Positions 1 to 10,278 of a DNA stretch of 64,000 bases are shown piece by piece (positions within the stretch are counted from its first letter, which is position 1; every line of letters begins with the position of its first letter). The notes under the pieces are model-generated. The model searched no databases and was not told the origin of the DNA. It worked only from the letters and a program-made list of their open reading frames with translations. Source of the stretch: Orychophragmus violaceus (Eukaryota; Streptophyta; Magnoliopsida; Brassicales; Brassicaceae); the NCBI GenBank assembly GCA_030180135.1, contig CM058232.1, forward strand, positions 77,977,001-78,041,000. The letters are read 5' to 3'. The position numbers and the translations under genes are program-made.

Positions 1-7
1 GAAAGAC

Positions 8-901
8 ATGGGTGAAGCCGCATACGTTCTTGGAATCAGGATCTACCGGGATAGATCTAGAAGGCTGATAGGCTTGTGTCAAGATTCATACATTGACAAA
101 GTCCTACAAAGATTCAGCATGAAAGATTCCAAGAAGGGCTTCACGCCAATGGTACATGGCACAACGCTAAGCAAGAAGCAGAGCCCTACGACGGCTGCTG
201 AGCTTGAGCGCATGAAGAATATTCTTTATGCATCTGCAATAGGATCTATCATGTATGCCATGATCTGTACTCGTCCTGATGTTGCTTATGCATTGAGCAT
301 GACGAGTAGATACCAGTCAAATCCAGGTGAAAACCATTGGATTGCCGTCAAGAACATCCTGAAGTATCTAAGACATACAAAGGACAAGTTCTTGGTATAC
401 GGTGGAAGTGATGTGCTTAAAGTCAGTGGATTCACGGACGCAAGTTTCCAGACAGACCAAGATGATTTCCGGTCACAGTCCGGTTATATCTTTTGTCTGA
501 ATGGCGGTGCAATCAGTTGGAGAAGCTCCAAGCAAGACACCGTTGCTGATTCCACTACAGAAGCTGAATATATCGCCGCTTCAGAAGCTGCGAAGGAAGC
601 TGTTTGGATACGAAAGTTCATTATTGAACTAGGTGTGATACCAGATGCGGCTGAGCCTCTGGCACTGTTTTGTGATAACAATGGTGCTATTGCTCAGGCA
701 AAGGAACCAAGATCACACCAGAAATCCAAACATGTTCTAAGAAGATTTCACTTGATACGTGACATCATTAATAGAAAGGAAGTCAAGATCAGCCGAGTTC
801 AGACAGATGATAACGTCACTGATCCGTTGACAAAGCCACTCCCAAGGCCTAAGCTCGAGTTCCTGACTGAAGCTGTAGGCATTAGAGACATTGAAATGTA
901 A
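8..901 (+). CDS. Copia Pol C-terminus: end of reverse transcriptase and RNase H (partial)
   Basis: An open frame of 297 codons, truncated at the 5' side by the window edge. It starts within the RT thumb (MGEAAYVLGIRIYRDRS). It continues through the Copia connection region (CTRPDVAYALSMTSRYQ) into a Ty1-type RNase H with the DASFQTD, STTEAEY and CDNNGAI motifs, ending in DPLTKPLPRPK. The family role is reverse transcription and removal of the RNA strand during cytoplasmic cDNA synthesis. No stop or frameshift is visible, so this part is intact. It is very similar to the C-terminal part of the element B protein (48129-50141, minus). The methionine at 8 is internal to the polyprotein, not a true start. 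Confidence 0.93.
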   Translation: MGEAAYVLGIRIYRDRSRRLIGLCQDSYIDKVLQRFSMKDSKKGFTPMVHGTTLSKKQSPTTAAELERMKNILYASAIGSIMYAMICTRPDVAYALSMTSRYQSNPGENHWIAVKNILKYLRHTKDKFLVYGGSDVLKVSGFTDASFQTDQDDFRSQSGYIFCLNGGAISWRSSKQDTVADSTTEAEYIAASEAAKEAVWIRKFIIELGVIPDAAEPLALFCDNNGAIAQAKEPRSHQKSKHVLRRFHLIRDIINRKEVKISRVQTDDNVTDPLTKPLPRPKLEFLTEAVGIRDIEM

Positions 902-1143
902 TCTAAATTTGAGTGGGAGTTTGAGGGCTTTATTTAGTTATTTGATATGTTCTTGTAAAACATTTTTATGTTTAATGAAATTATTATTTCGAGATTATTT
1001 TAACTGTGATGAAATAATCGTTCCAAAATGATATGAACCATTTTATAGGTCATCGAAGTAAGTGACTTGATCTTGAGTTATCAAAGTCATTTAGCTTGAT
1101 CATAAGATCCTATATTTGATAGATGACTTATATCATCATGTCC

Positions 1144-1344
1144 CTAGTCGAAGGTTGTTGAAATTGGAACACCAACAACCGTGTAAGACTAGATTGGTAT
1201 GTGACTTATGACAAAGTCTCAGTATGTCATAGATGCGAGGCATCAAAGTCAGTACATAGGTGTATGTTGGGAACATACGACCGGACATGACCCGCTTATG
1301 AGAACTCTTCAGGATATTTATATCTGTGTCATAAGAGATTCTCA
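1144..1344 (+). other. Conserved double-hairpin in the 3' UTR of Copia C
   Basis: Hairpin 1 has outer arms CTAGTC (1144-1149) and GACTAG (1187-1192), and inner arms GGTTGTTG (1153-1160) and CAACAACC (1173-1180). Hairpin 2 pairs 1299-1309 with 1333-1344 (TGAGAACTCTT with AAGAGATTCTCA, one bulge). The same structures recur at the same place in elements A and B with compensatory base changes, which suggests selection on RNA pairing. The function is unknown; packaging, export, dimerisation or stability are possible. Confidence 0.6.
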
Positions 1345-1750
1345 CTACGACTATAGAGTATAGTCCTTAGACCTGAGTTCGCATGCATGTGACTGCACAT
1401 GGACTGATGCACTTTGATCATTGTCTAACGCTGTCGTTCTGCGATAGTTATAAGGACCTTGTTTGGGTACATTATGAAATGAGTAGTTTACAGTGATGGA
1501 ACAAGACGGAATTTGTCCCTCCAATATAAATGGAGTGAATATCTCTAGGCCAATCGGAGATTTGAATACTGGAAAATGCATGGCCATGCTCAAACGGACT
1601 TTCCCGAGTCGTTTGGATTGTCAGTATCAAATCAGAGTCCGATGAACAAGATTAGGCTTTATAAGGATGACACTAATCTTGCCTTATGACTAATCGAGAT
1701 ATTGAGACAAAAGGATTATGAATACAGAGATTCCAGTACAAGTGGGAGAT

Positions 1751-2372
1751 TGTTGGAATTGTGTCCAGTAATCTCGGTACTGTCTCTAGAAAGTAAGAGT
1801 ATGTCAATGATCAGACATAAGTCATATAATACTGGGGGTCATGATGGCTTGCTAGAGTCCGCTCATGATCTATAAGTCTTGGACTTATTGCCTTTATTAT
1901 ATGATCCCATATGGGTCACACGCCTAAGCTAACAGGAAAATGTGTAGGAACGGTTTAGCAGAAGTACGGTAAAAGTGCTAGGCATTTACCGAACTTAGAG
2001 AGAGATTAATGGGTCTGATTAAATCCAAGGGATTTAATCAGAACTGAGAATTGGGCCCAAAAGCCCAAAAGGGAAAGAGAAGGGTTTTATAAACTAAAAG
2101 CCAAATCTCTTTCTCCTCTAACCCTAAGCCCCCAGCCGCGACACTCTCTCTCTCTCTGCGCCTCCCTCCTCGTGGTCTAGCAGCCTCTTTCCTGACGGTG
2201 TGCGTGTGTGAGTCTTTGGAGGATCCATCTCTTGGTGGTTCTGCTGATCTCTGACCTGTTCTCTCTTTCCGCTGCATAAAACAGGTATAAGGTGAGATCT
2301 ATATTGTTTCTAATCAAGAGAACCTAGATCTGGCATGTTTAGGATGAATTAATCTGATGAACTGAATCAGGA
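1751..2372 (+). repeat. 3' LTR of Copia C, truncated
   Basis: Begins TGTTGGAATTGTGTCC directly after the polypurine tract. It contains a TATA box (TATAAA, 2088-2093), a pyrimidine-rich leader with CT repeats, and a candidate splice donor ACAG/GTATAAG at 2281-2291. It should end in CA, but Athila sequence takes over first. Confidence 0.85.
2015..2093 (+). promoter_or_regulatory. LTR promoter of Copia C: perfect 12-bp inverted repeat plus TATA box
   Basis: CTGATTAAATCC (2015-2026) and GGATTTAATCAG (2030-2041) form a perfect inverted repeat with a 3-nt loop. It ends 47 bp before the TATAAA at 2088. A weaker inverted repeat (CGGTAAA...TTTACCG) lies just upstream, around 1965-1990. Confidence 0.6.
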
Positions 2373-4551
2373 TTAACACCAAAACATCCTTCACTTTGTA
2401 GGTAGAGAAACCCAGCCTCTTGGCCACTGAGAAGGGCATCAAACTTGCGCTCGCTCCAAGATCACACAAACAGCCCTCAAACCGATATGGACCAATAGCG
2501 CATGGAAGAGTAAAACTGCCAGGGTCTTCAAGTTTCTTTGGAACAATATCCCTTTGGATGATTGCACTACACTCATGAGACAACACAACCATCCCTTGCA
2601 CTTCCTTGGTTCTTTCCTTGATTGCATCCTTGAGAAACTTGCTATACTGAGGAACTAGCAGGAAGGCATCAATCAAAGGCATGGTCAGCTCAACATTCTT
2701 CATCTGCTTGTCAAAAAGAGCTTTGTACTTCTCTAGAAGCTTCTTCTTGAATCTGCCCGGAAAGGGTAGCTTGGGCTCATAGGGTGGTGGCACAAACACC
2801 ACATCCTTCTTCTTGAGTGTATCATTCACTACTTCTTCAGCTACAGCCTTTCCTTTCCTCTTAGCCATGTCACTATCACTCTCTTTGTTTAGAGCAGAAT
2901 TTTCAGAATTCTCCTCCCCTTCTTGAACTTCAATGTCCTCATTGAGTGAAGATGCCAGCTTAGGCTTGGGTACTTGACTTTGTTGCAACTCTTTACCACT
3001 TCTCAGGGTGATAGCGCTGATATACTCCTTTGGGTTTTGCTCAGATTTTCCGGGTAAAGTACCTTGAGTGCGGGACGTAGAGGCATTCTCGTTTTCCATG
3101 TTTGTGACTCTTGATGTCAAACTCTGTAGCTCATTCTTGAGGTCACGTACTTCCATAGCCCCTGAGGCTTGTCCTTGAAGGAGTTGCTGCATCATGCTTT
3201 TCAGCTCATTGTCAACTCCCGATTTAGAAGAAGTTTGTTGTTGTTGACCAAAACCGGGTGGGTATTGTTGCTTTGGAGCATAGCCTTGTTGACCTTGAAA
3301 CTGAGGCTTGTTTACAAAACCTTGTTGGTTGTTGTAATTGACATATGGCTTTTGCTGTTGAGGTTGTTGAAAGCCTTGTTGACCTTGTGGCTGAGCTTGT
3401 CCTTGGGATGGAGCTTGAGGATAAACTTGGTCTTGAGGATTGGCTACATTGTTGCTGCGGTATGAGAAGTTTGGGTGGTTTCTATAGTTTTGGTTGAAGC
3501 CCTTGTTGAAACCACCTTGGCCAGCAATGAAGTTAATCTCCTCTTGAGTTAAATCCTCATCATCATCATAAAATTGAGGTTTAGAATCCTCCTGGTGTCC
3601 CACAAAGCTGATGTTCTTTTGGCCAATGGAGATCATCTTGTCCAACTTCTCATTCAAAGCCTTTATCTCTTTCTCATACTTCTCATCTGAAGTTGATGAA
3701 CCTCTATTAGTCCTCTCATAATCCTCATTGTAGTTTCCATCACTTTGTGCGAGATTTTCGATCAGCTCCATAGCTGCATCTACTCCCTTGCCTAGGAAGT
3801 GTCCATTGCTGCATGAATCAAGCATTGCCCTCATTCTAGGAAGCACTCCGCGGTACAGGTTGCTGAGTATTGTTTCCTTGGTGAAACCATGGTGTGGGCA
3901 CTGAGTGGTGAGCTTATTGAACCTCTCCCAAGCTTCAGCGAAGCTCTCGTTGTTGCGCTGCACAAACCCGGATAGCTCACTGCGAAAACGGGCAGTCCTA
4001 GTAGGTGAGAAGAACTTCTTCGGGAAAGCTTTCTTCAGGTCTCCCCAAGTAGTGATGGATCCTGGAGGGATAGTGCTTTCCCAATCCTTGGCTCTGTCCG
4101 CCAAAGAGAAAACGAACAAGCGCATTTTTAACCCATCATCAGTCACACCATTCAACCTCGTAGTGGCACAAATCTTGTCAAAGGTGTCCAAGTGCTGTAG
4201 CGGGTCCTCAGATGCTAACCCATGGAACTGATTGTTCTGCACCATGTTCATCACCATAGCGCGGATCTCAAAATTATTATTGTTCACCGCTGGTGGAATG
4301 ATTCCTCTCCGGTTAGCATTTGTGTCAGGTGTATCTCCATCACCAATAGCTCTAACCGGCTGTTGTTGCTGCTGTTGCTGCTGCTGTTGCTGCTGCTCAT
4401 CCTCGTGGTTATCCATAACTGTTTGCTCAACACTTTCAACTGAAACAGCTCGTTCCTGTGCTCGACGTTCCCTTGCTAGTCTCCTCTCGTGTGCTTTGAT
4501 GTCGTAAACTCTTGCAACTAAGTTTGTAGTCCCTTTGCTGCGCAAGTTCAT
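2314..4551 (-). pseudogene. Athila gag-protease, truncated
   Basis: A 745-codon minus-strand frame starting MNLRSKGTTNLVARVYD. An acidic stretch with a polyglutamine run (13 Q, about residues 53-65) is followed by the Gypsy gag domain with the family signatures NQFHGLASEDPLQHLDTF, LRLF-like MRLFVFSLADRAKDW, GSITTWGDLKKAF and CPHHGF. Then comes a Q/G/N-rich linker with many GQQ and QQP repeats. The frame reaches an aspartic protease active site (CDLGASASLMP). The normal protein would continue into protease, RT, RNase H and integrase. Here, after about residue 720, the frame runs into unrelated Copia C LTR sequence and stops. Gag itself is uninterrupted and could in principle still be translated. 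Confidence 0.85.
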
Positions 4552-4648
4552 ACACCTAGCATCAATAAGAAAGAAAGTAGCAAATTAGTAACAATAACTT
4601 GAACTAAAAAGGAATAGAAAACGAATTGATATATCCAGAATCCCAAAA

Positions 4649-4662
4649 TGGCAACGGCGCCA
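4649..4662 (-). other. Primer-binding site of the Athila element
   Basis: On the minus strand TGGCGCCGTTGCCA follows the LTR end by three bases. It matches the 3' end of plant tRNA-Asp as known from Athila elements. Pairing beyond the first 13-14 bases is poor. Confidence 0.75.
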
Positions 4663-4665
4663 AAT

Positions 4666-6105
4666 TGATAACAAGGATTTTACAATCCTTTGAGGTACCA
4701 ATTCCTCAAGCTTATCGATGTAGCTTTGAGGTATCGAACCTATTCTGGGACGGATAAAACCAATAAGTATACACTAAACCTCCAGAGTCAAATCTAACAA
4801 TTTGGTTTTCAATTTCTAACGATCCTAACGAATGCAAATCAAATAGAAGTAAACAAAAGCAAATAAACAAACGATTCAATCAATAGGAAGAATAAGGCCC
4901 AAGGGTAAGGGTCAACGGATAGGTGACTCGGGATGATCAAGGAATCCTAATTCAAACTTTTAAAAGCTAATCTCCTAGCAAGGAACACACTATGTAAATC
5001 GGCTTAATCTCTTAACACCAATTCTTCATTTAATCTTAACTCAAGAACAAATCATCATTTGTGAATCAAAATCAAACGAGCATTCAAACAGGTTCCAATT
5101 AGCAGCCAATCACTCTAGAAATACATTTTCATGTGCTAGAATATGAAAGTCCTAACAAAGCTAAATACAGAAATTTCATCGAACATGTTGTGAACAAGAA
5201 ATTCTAAACATCCTAATCAATGTGATCAAGATTAACTAGGCATTAAGAGCACTTTGCTAGATGAGAATTTGACAATTAACTACTAGAATTCCATTGATCA
5301 CCCCTAATCAACCTAATCCTACCCAACCCACAAGCCTATGGAAAACTACTCACAAATCATAACTAGATCAACAAAACTCATAGAAATAGAGTTGATCATG
5401 GTAGATTAGTGAGAGATTGAAAGATTTGTTAATGGAATAGTAATAGAAATCTAGATTGATCAAAGGATTTTTATGTGTTCTTACAAAAGAGTTTAGAACA
5501 TCAAAAACTGCATAAGAAACAAAATAAAATAGGTTTTTGGCTTAAATAGTCTAAAAGGTGCGAGCCGGGTCAACCCGGAATAAACCGGGTGTTGACCCGG
5601 ATCCAAGTGCAAATCTGGGGTCGATATCGGTCGGGTGGACCGATATGCAGACCGATATCGACTCTCGGATTATTTCTGGGTTCGAGCGTATCGGTCCACC
5701 TGACCGATATGTGAACCGATATGAACCCTCGAAAATTAATCCGAGAGTCCATATCGGTCGGGTGGACCGATATGGTGGCCGATACTCAGCTCCAAAACTT
5801 TGACGAGGGGCTGTATCGGCCCGCCTGGCCGATACTCAGACCGATATGGTCCTTCTTTGGCTCTTCCTTGGTCTTCTGAGCTCAAGACTCCACTTCCAAG
5901 CTCACCAATGCTCCTAGATGCCTCCATTCACCTGCAAAACACAAGAAACACTCCAAATGCAAGCCTAGAATGCCTAATCCTAGTCCTAAACAACTCTAGA
6001 CTCTAGATGTGACAATGACTCGGCAAAATGGTAAGAATGATGGAGAAAAGAAATCAAAACAAGAACTATATACAAGCCTAAATGCATGAAAATGTATGAA
6101 TATCA
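4666..6105 (-). repeat. 5' LTR of the Athila element (1,440 bp)
   Basis: Bounded by TGATAACA (4666) and GAATATCA (6105), so both ends carry the TG...CA termini with a TGATA/TATCA inverted repeat. The right edge abuts LINE coding sequence, and the left edge abuts the PBS. A TATA-like TATTTAAG lies at 5541-5548 on the minus strand, with a palindrome array upstream of it. Confidence 0.8.
5618..5860 (-). promoter_or_regulatory. Array of CGGTC/GACCG palindromes in the Athila LTR U3
   Basis: At least four modules of the type ATATCGGTC-N5-GACCGATAT lie at about 5625-5645, 5690-5708, 5752-5772 and 5814-5835. Extra GACCGATAT or AACCGATAT half-sites lie between them. The array starts about 70 bp upstream (minus strand) of the TATA-like box at 5541-5548. 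The repeat structure is seen directly; an enhancer role is inferred. Confidence 0.6.
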
Positions 6106-7048
6106 CTGATCCAAATGGTTCTTGTTCCTGTTAGCTTTCACCTTCCCATGAAAGTACTTGGTGTTAAGATCACCACATTTCATCTCCTTCTCTCGGCTCT
6201 TCTGGTTCCAGAATTTCTCCTCGTCTCTATAGGATTCAACTAAAGAGATTTTAAGAGAAGTTATCCTCCTCACACGCGGATAATTTTCAGATTTGTCAAC
6301 TTCCAAATCCTTTTGAACTTGCTGAATTATGTCTAGAGAATTCAGGGGATTACTTCGCTTCTAAGCGCTTAAAGCATTCTTACATTTCATTAATTTGTCT
6401 GAGACTGAAGACTGTGATCCGCCATAATTGTTTCTCCAACTCTTTATGATTGCTTTCTTAACCAGACGTTTGTTGAGGAAGCGTTTGTCGAATCTGAAAC
6501 CGCCTTTATACCGGTCCTTAGAAGCAAACAGACTCAGTAATACATGCCTATAATCTGACCCTTGTGTATCAAGAAAACATTGATTTGAAATCGGGAACAG
6601 AAAGAGCTATGCTTTGTCCACAAAACAACGATCCAAAAGGCATTACACCCAGTGGTCCCCTTTCATGCCACCCCGAGTAAGATTGTTTCCTGGTGAAAAA
6701 GGTTCAGACACTTTGCAAGCTCTGATAATATATGAGAAGTGGATAAAGGTAGAGTCAACCTGTTTTATACCCCCATTTTTCTCTCCGTTATGCAGGAGAT
6801 CGTTGAAGTCTCCAATAAGACAACACAAGTCCATTCTAGCTACCCAAATCCTGGAAATTATTTCCCAAACTGTATCTCTGTTTTTCATTATCGGGTCACC
6901 GTATATACACGAGATAAAACAAACCGCGTTTCCAAACTATACATAAAGATCAAGCAGATTCTTATCTGAAGACTTAATATCTACAAGCACACTACTCTTC
7001 CAGAGAAGCGCTAAACCACCACTTATACCTCTAGACTCGATAGTATAT
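6106..7048 (-). pseudogene. LINE ORF2 fragment: endonuclease and start of RT region
   Basis: Minus-strand remnants of an L1-type plant LINE. Reading down from 7048, the frame shows the endonuclease signatures SRGISGGLALLWKSS, FISCIYGDP and LCCLIGDFNDLL...EKNGG (about 6900-6643). Around 6306-6106 is the linker before reverse transcriptase (EEKFWNQKSREKEMKCGDLN TKYFHGK). Several stops are present. The sequence joins in register with 14092-15477 once the Copia A insertion is set aside. On the left it is cut by the Athila LTR at 6105, so RT and the 3' end are missing. Confidence 0.85.
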
Positions 7049-7818
7049 TGTTGGGATTATGTCCTGAAATCACATTGTACTCACTCTAGAGATAGTTGTA
7101 TTGTCGAGATCGGACAATTCATGTGATACTGGGTAGTCATAATGTTTTGCTAGAAACCGCTTATGACAAATGAGTTGTAACTCATTTCCAGTATCGTGTG
7201 AACCTACAGGGTCACACACCTAAGCAAGTTGGACATAGTTCATAAGGGATTGATCATTGGCATATGGTCTGGTCGATGTGTATTGGATACACATCGAATA
7301 TGAGTTTTAATGAGGTGTGTCGATCGACACCATTGGGTGCGTCGGTCGACACAAGATGTGTGTCGATCGACACAAGATGTGTGTCGATCGACACAAGATG
7401 TGTGTCGATCGACACCACTAAGTGTGTCGGTCGACACAAGGCCGAAACCGAAACTGATGTTTCGGTTTACGTCGAGGTCGTATATAAGTGATCTTATAAT
7501 TCGACCTAGCATAAGGAGAGCCGCCCAGACAGTTTTTCTCAGAGAGAAAAACACAGAAACCTCTAGAAACTCAGTCCCCAGGAGATCCGATTCCCGGTAC
7601 TAGCATCCCGGCGGATTCCAGCTTGTGTGCGTGTGGACTACAGTAGAGGCGCAGCATCTGAGGCGCTGGAGATCTCGTTTATCTGACCATCTTCCGCTGC
7701 CAATCTCCAGGTAAACAGAGATCAGATCCTTGATTCAATTAACTAGACCCTAGATCCTAGGCTATCTGGAACCTGACAGCAATTCTGAATATGGTAGAAT
7801 TGGCTCGAAGTTCCATCA
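7049..7818 (+). repeat. 5' LTR of Copia A (770 bp)
   Basis: Runs from TGTTGGGATT to GTTCCATCA. It contains six phased palindromes (7321-7433), a TATA box TATATAAG (7481-7488), and a candidate splice donor CTCCAG/GTAAAC at 7710/7711. The 3' LTR is 728 bp; the 42-bp difference equals two 21-bp palindrome units. Confidence 0.95.
7318..7488 (+). promoter_or_regulatory. U3 array of six TGTCGATCGACA-type palindromes with TATA box
   Basis: Palindrome cores start at 7321 (CGATCG), 7343 (CGGTCG), 7364, 7385 and 7406 (CGATCG), and 7428 (CGGTCG). Spacings are 22, 21, 21, 21 and 22 bp. Most are embedded in TGTCGATCGACA or TGTCGGTCGACA. The TATA box follows 48 bp after the last core. Regular spacing on one DNA face upstream of a promoter suggests cooperative protein binding; this role is inferred. 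Confidence 0.7.
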
Positions 7819-7819
7819 G

Positions 7820-7831
7820 TGGTATCAGAGC
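7820..7831 (+). other. Primer-binding site of Copia A
   Basis: TGGTATCAGAGC, complementary to the 3' end of initiator tRNA-Met, one base after the 5' LTR. Confidence 0.93.
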
Positions 7832-7954
7832 CTTAGGATTTTCCATTGAATCAAACTTGTTCGATCGAATTTGATGATTTAGATTCACAAACTAGGTTGT
7901 TTGTTTAGAACAGGTTAGATCGCTTTCGATCAAAATCGAATCTGTGATTTCGCA

Positions 7955-8645
7955 CAGTGTCGATCGACACACTAGGTGTGTCGGTCGACACAGACTGGCG
8001 AATTCGACAGAATCGGCGGCCAGGGTTTTTCGCGAAGAAAAACCGAAAGCCTACTGTGTCGATCGACACAGCTTGAGTGTCGGTCGACACAGAGCAGATT
8101 CGGTACAGTGTCGATCGACACAGGTTTAGTGTCGGTTGACACAGACCCAGCGAATGGTTAATCGGTTCAATTGGATTGGACCGGTTATCATGCTTGGTTA
8201 AGTCCGAACAGATCGGTTTAAATTGGATGAATTGGTTCAATTGGATTGAACTGATTATCTCAATTAGCATGAACCGATGGGTTGAATCAGTTTGATTGGA
8301 TAAAACGGTTCAATTGAATTGGACCGGTTATCGCAATCAGTTGAAACTGGTTAAAACGGTTTAAAATTGGATGAATTGATTCAATTGGATTGAACCAGTT
8401 ATCGCAATTAGTATAAACCGATTTGAATGGTTAAGATCAGTTTGATCTGATAAGTCGGTTCAATTGGATTGAACCGGTTATCAAAACTGTCTTCGGTTAA
8501 GGTCTATGTCGACCGTCATACACGGGTTGTGTCGATCGACATGACCGGTTCGATGAACCGGGTTAATTGGATTAACCGGTTATTGAAGTCCGGTTTTGTT
8601 TGGTGGTGTCGATCGACAGACATAGCCTGCGTCGATCGATACAGT
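7955..8645 (+). repeat. Leader palindrome pairs and GGTTCAATTGGATTGAACCGGTTAT-type repeats
   Basis: Five palindrome pairs have core starts at 7961/7982, 8060/8081, 8112/8133, 8510/8533 and 8610/8633; spacings are 21, 21, 21, 23 and 23 bp. Between them (about 8160-8480) are four or more imperfect copies of a unit built on TTCAATTGGATTGAACC, itself a palindrome. Nothing here is coding. Confidence 0.75.
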
Positions 8646-9363
8646 GCTCGAAATTCTGGTTATTGAACCTTTAATTTGCAGAAACCAAACTCGACCTAAA
8701 CCTTGATCAAAGCTTAGCTTCAATATGGTCAACTGTCAAGACTCATTTCGTTGTGTGATAGTCTAGCCAAGAGCTTGGTGTCCACAATTACGTGAGTAAG
8801 ACAGGTAGTTATGTTGATGGATTTGCAGTGCTAAACATCAACAACAACATGACCTAAGAGATTGATTTGCTAAACTTTTGGGTTTAGTTTCCTCAACTAA
8901 ATATCAAGTAACCTTGATGTCTTGCCCAATCTTGTCTACTGTCAAGACTCGTGTCGTTTGTTGGATAGTCTTGGAGTCCTTGGTATCCACTGCAACATGA
9001 GTAAGGCAGGTGGTCATTGACAGACTTGCAGTGCGACTGTCAATGATCACATGACTAAAGAGATTGGTTTACTTGACTGGGCTATCAGAAGTTCTGGGCC
9101 CAGAGGCGTCAGAGTAGATGAGACATGGATTGTCTTATCTGCGACCAAGAGTTGTACTGGGTACAATTAGCAATGATTTGCTTACCTAGATAACTAAAGT
9201 TAGGGTGATGGCGAGTCGCCCACTCAGATTTTGGTGAAGTATGGATCTTGGATCATTATATTCATAGAGGAAACATTGTTTGAATATAATGCGAGTTCTC
9301 TTATTAGATAAGATTTCTCATCATATACATAACTAAATCTTTGTTTTTCTTGGATTTCAGCTT

Positions 9364-10278
9364 ATGTCTATGACTACTTTCTCGTTGCGATCCGTTCTTG
9401 AGAAGGACAGGTTAAATAGATCCAACTTCCTGGATTGGTATCGGAATCTGAGATTCATTCTCAAGCAGGAGAGCAAGGACTATGTCCTTGAAAAGGCTCT
9501 TCCAGAAAGGCTTGGGACCAATCGCTCGCATGCAGCATATAATACTTGGAATAAGCATTATATTGATGTGGTAGATGTGCGTGATCTGATGTAGGCTACC
9601 ATGAACTCGGACTTGAAGAGTCAATACGAGAACATGGAGTCGCCAATAGAGATGATCACCAGCCTGAAACTGAAGTTTCAGGATCTGGCACGAGTTGAGA
9701 GATTCCAGATGGTGAAGTCTCTAACTGAGTGCAAGCTACCAGAGGATGCTCCAGTAAGTCCTCATGTCATTAAAATGATGGGTTACATTGATAACCTGGG
9801 GAGACTGGAATGTCCTGTCAGCTTAGAGTTGGCCACTGACATCATTCTGCAGTCACTGCCGTCAAGCTATGATAAGTTCATTAAGAACTATATCAAGAAA
9901 GGCTTGACGAAGACGTTGACTGAGCTGTATGGCATGCTCAAAACAGCAGAGCAAAACATCATAAAGGGTAAAAGATTTGAGAAATCTTGTGCTGGCAAGG
10001 GCAGAGGCAGGGCCGTCCAGATTTGGAATCAGGATAAGCTTGTGTCATCTCATAAGCCCAAGTCAGGCCCATCTGGTGTTAGAAAGTGCTTCTACTGCGA
10101 TGAGTCAGGGCATTGGAAGAGAGATTGCATTAAATTCTTGGAAGATTCACAAGAGATGAAGGAGATGTATGGTACTTCTTCTTCAGGTATTGTGTTATTA
10201 ATTCAAGTTCTACGTAAGTATTGGATACTAGTTGTGGTACTGATATTTTTGAAATATGCAGGACCTAAGCGACAGTAG
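9364..10278 (+). pseudogene. Copia A gag, interrupted by one stop
   Basis: Starts at MSMTTFSLRSVLEKDRLNRS and follows the element B gag closely. A TAG at 9592-9594 interrupts it after LM, and the frame then continues in register from 9601. Visible parts are the UBN2-type gag domain (FLDWYRNLRFILKQ, PEDAPVSPHVIKMMGYIDNL, LPSSYDKFIKNY) and a CCHC zinc knuckle (CFYCDESGHWKRDC). After the knuckle the frame drifts and ends before the protease. The start is favoured because the predicted splice acceptor ends three bases upstream. In the family, gag forms the virus-like particle and binds RNA. Confidence 0.85.

Larger units (their letters stand above)
1..2372 (+). mobile_element. Copia element C, 3' part (window-truncated)
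   Basis: This is the 3' portion of a Ty1/Copia retrotransposon that begins before the window. In order it holds the end of pol (to 901), an 850-nt 3' UTR, a purine tract ending AGTGGGAGA, and a 3' LTR starting TGTTGG at 1751. Protein and UTR resemble elements A (7049-14091) and B (46563-53901), so the three belong to one family group. The LTR runs into Athila sequence near 2372, so its right end and TSD are lost. The exact junction is uncertain by about 20 bp. Confidence 0.88.
2373..6105 (-). mobile_element. Athila-type Ty3/Gypsy element, 5' part only
   Basis: A minus-strand element. Its 5' LTR is 4666-6105, followed by a PBS of TGGCGCC type (4649-4662), then gag and the beginning of protease (4551 down to about 2373). 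Everything beyond the protease active site is missing, and Copia C LTR sequence follows. There is no second LTR and therefore no TSD test. Gag sequence, PBS and LTR ends (TGATA...TATCA) point to the Athila branch of Gypsy. Confidence 0.85.
7711..9360 (+). other. Predicted leader intron of Copia A
   Basis: A donor-like CAG/GTAAAC lies in the LTR at 7710/7711. A pyrimidine-rich acceptor (TTTTTCTTGGATTTCAG) ends at 9360, three bases before the first gag ATG. Element B has the same pair at homologous places. Splicing would remove 1,650 nt including the PBS and palindrome arrays from the gag mRNA. Inferred only from sequence. Confidence 0.5.

Noticed and set aside
7321..7433. CRISPR-like array of palindromic repeats with spacers
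   Set aside because: The DNA is a plant LTR; units are 21 bp in total with near-constant spacers and no cas genes.
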